This document shows positions 4,583 through 6,253 of a stretch of DNA of 6,253 bases, piece by piece. A program made the position numbers and the translations under genes. Source of the DNA: Clostridia bacterium (GTDB lineage: Bacteria > Bacillota > Clostridia > Oscillospirales > CAG-272); assembly GCA_017518025.1 (NCBI GenBank), contig JAFWWR010000292.1:1-6253 (forward strand), given 5' to 3'. The notes beneath the pieces were generated by a model. The model saw only the letters and a program-made list of their open reading frames with translations. It was not told the DNA's origin and did not search any database. Each line of letters opens with the position of its first letter. Within the stretch, counting starts at the first letter, position 1.

Positions 4583-6253
4583 TTAGTATCTTCCTATCAG
4601 CTCAAAGGGAATATGCATGAACTCATCTTCGCTGACGTCGTCGCGGATGCGGTAGTCTCCCAGGGTCGGATTGACGAACAGCGGATTTTCATCGATCTCA
4701 AAGTCGCGGTTGTTCTCGCAGCGGATCGCGAATTTTTCCACTCCCTCGTCCACGTTGCCTCGGCAGGAGCCGATGGAATAATTGTTGTAGACGGAGCAGA
4801 AGCCCGGCGTGGCGGGACAGTTCGGATTCTCCACGTCGTCGTAGTCTTCGATCACCTCGTAAAGCTCGGGCCATCTCGCGTGCCACAGCTCATAGTATTC
4901 GTCTCCTGGCATGGGTCTCAGGTTCAGGGTGCCGTACAGGATCCGGAAGTTGCCCGACTCCCAGGCGGTGCCGCCCTGACCGTCGTACCAGGTGTAGTAT
5001 TTCGCCCATGCGCTGAAGGACGTTTTTTTCTCCCCGTCCCATCCCATTTTCGCGTCTATGAAGGCGTTGTCATGGATCTGCATATACTGTCCGCCCGAAT
5101 GAAGGACTCCGGTTCCGGGTATATCGTAGAAGATGTTGCCGTATATCTGCTGGGCCGCCACACCGTCGTCGAGATAGATGGAGAATACTCCGTGAGGTAC
5201 CTGAACAAGATTGAACCGGAAGATGTTGTCCCTGTTCACGAAACTGCGCCCCGTGTAGATGGCGCCCACGTCCCCGAGATCGTAGGTGGCGTTGTAGATA
5301 TAGTTGTACTCAAAAACGCAGTCGATGGTCCGCTCGAAGGCGGGTCCCGCCTCGGCGCAGTACCCGTATGAGATGGCGGAGCAGGGGGTGTTGTATATCT
5401 CGCAGTGGGACACTTTAGCTCCGACCGCCCTCTTCAGGCGGATACCGGGGTTCTCAAGGTTGCGCCATTTCTGCCCCACGTCGTGAATAAGGCAGTTGTC
5501 TATATACGGCCCGGTGGGAACGAGGTCGTTGACGTCCTTGTTCGAGTCGAACCACATTCCGCACCCCGCGGTGTAGGCGAAGTCGCAGTCCTGCATCCTG
5601 AAGTCGGTGCCGTAGACCCGGACTCCCGCTCTGCCGCCGATGCCGTAGATGGTGCAGCGGTCGAAGGTGACGGAGTTTCCGTGAACCACGATCCCGTCGC
5701 CGGTACAGCCGATAAAGTCGAACCCGATGAACGAGATGTAGTTCGCATCCTCAAAGGTGCAGAAGGTCTCCGCCGCGCTGACGATATACTCGTCCTCGTG
5801 GGGCTCGTAGACGTAGAGCGTTTTCGTCTCGGGATCCACGTAGGACTCGTTCTCGTGGTCAAGTTCTTCCATAATATTGATGAAGAAGACCGATTCGGCG
5901 AATTCGCTTAACCCGTATTGCGGACCGATGATGTTGTAGGTAATGATTCCGGTCTCGGGATCGAATCCGGTGACGGGGAAGACGGTTTTCCAGTACTCGT
6001 GACCGATGCACCCGATCATCTCGACTCCTTCGAGAGTGTGATATTTCTTCAATCTGTTCATCATGGGCTTGATCCGGGTCTGCCCGAAGGCGATCCCCTC
6101 CGCGAGATTTTCAAGATAGATCTCATCGCCTGAAGCATTTCTGTTGGGGTACCGTGCGGCGTCGATGCGTCCGTGACCGTATGTGAACGTCTCGGACGAG
6201 TAAGACAGCATATCCGCGCATCTTTTCTCCGACAGATCCGCCTTTTTGATGTG
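4583..6253 (-). CDS. Right-handed parallel beta-helix protein, N-terminus outside window (carbohydrate-active enzyme-like)
   Basis: The frame is open to the window edge. The first in-frame ATG (6209-6211) has 14 open codons before it and no well-placed ribosome-binding site, so the true start is probably beyond 6253. Of 556 visible residues, AARYPN (32-37) is the segment that in this family precedes the helix. Residues about 170-400 are repeated short beta-strand coils rich in Gly, Asn, Ile and Val, as in pectate-lyase-fold proteins. Conserved-looking signatures are DLGDVGAIYTGR (325-336), IYLDDG (359-364) and a C-terminal NPLFVNPTLGDYRI (523-536) followed by PFELIGRY. The protein ends naturally. 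Related secreted beta-helix proteins include glycoside hydrolases and polysaccharide lyases (GH141-like and GH120-like folds among them), so a role on plant or host polysaccharide is likely. The exact family and catalytic residues cannot be set from sight. The missing N-terminus probably holds the signal peptide. Confidence 0.82.
   Translation of the reverse strand, partial: HIKKADLSEKRCADMLSYSSETFTYGHGRIDAARYPNRNASGDEIYLENLAEGIAFGQTRIKPMMNRLKKYHTLEGVEMIGCIGHEYWKTVFPVTGFDPETGIITYNIIGPQYGLSEFAESVFFINIMEELDHENESYVDPETKTLYVYEPHEDEYIVSAAETFCTFEDANYISFIGFDFIGCTGDGIVVHGNSVTFDRCTIYGIGGRAGVRVYGTDFRMQDCDFAYTAGCGMWFDSNKDVNDLVPTGPYIDNCLIHDVGQKWRNLENPGIRLKRAVGAKVSHCEIYNTPCSAISYGYCAEAGPAFERTIDCVFEYNYIYNATYDLGDVGAIYTGRSFVNRDNIFRFNLVQVPHGVFSIYLDDGVAAQQIYGNIFYDIPGTGVLHSGGQYMQIHDNAFIDAKMGWDGEKKTSFSAWAKYYTWYDGQGGTAWESGNFRILYGTLNLRPMPGDEYYELWHARWPELYEVIEDYDDVENPNCPATPGFCSVYNNYSIGSCRGNVDEGVEKFAIRCENNRDFEIDENPLFVNPTLGDYRIRDDVSEDEFMHIPFELIGRY

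Noticed and set aside
4613..5371. Plus-strand open frame of 252 codons opposite the beta-helix gene
   Set aside because: The minus-strand reading has a clear protein fold and a natural C-terminus; the plus-strand reading has neither motif nor start signal.

Overview
The window looks like a GC-rich Gram-positive anaerobe of the Clostridia, probably an uncultivated gut or rumen Oscillospiraceae- or Christensenellales-like lineage. This rests on an LPXTG-like sortase signal, strong A/T-rich sigma-A promoters in a GC-rich genome, compact hairpin-plus-T-run terminators, a Clostridia-style EF-G paralogue and a beta-helix carbohydrate-active protein. The placement is inference; no rRNA or marker phylogeny is available here.

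Layout. Bases 1-489 (+) are the C-terminal end of a secreted, wall-anchored protein with a Pro/Thr/Asp/Gly linker repeat and an APRTG sorting signal. A bidirectional hairpin terminator (504-539) separates it from a convergent minus-strand operon. That operon, read right to left, has a near-consensus promoter (2070-2098), a hairpin at the mRNA 5' end, a 149-residue protein carrying five copies of F-x-x-V-Y-A-G-P (1579-2028), and a radical SAM/SPASM enzyme (554-1582). The two genes overlap by ATGA. Divergent from it, behind its own near-consensus promoter (2220-2248), is a 689-residue EF-G-like GTPase (2342-4411) with a strong terminator. After a short intergenic stretch with heptanucleotide repeats and a second hairpin comes a convergent minus-strand gene (4583-6253). 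It encodes a right-handed beta-helix protein whose N-terminus lies beyond the window.

Main point. The two-gene minus-strand operon is the most interesting system here. It looks like a peptide-modification (RiPP-like) cassette: a multi-core substrate with five nearly invariant tyrosine-centred motifs, translationally coupled to its likely maturase. The chemistry, the product and any export or protease partners are not visible. The EF-G paralogue carries Tyr where canonical EF-G has the catalytic His of the DTPGH motif. The flanking genes (wall-anchored protein, beta-helix protein) fit a polysaccharide-rich habitat and have no evident functional link to the cassette.
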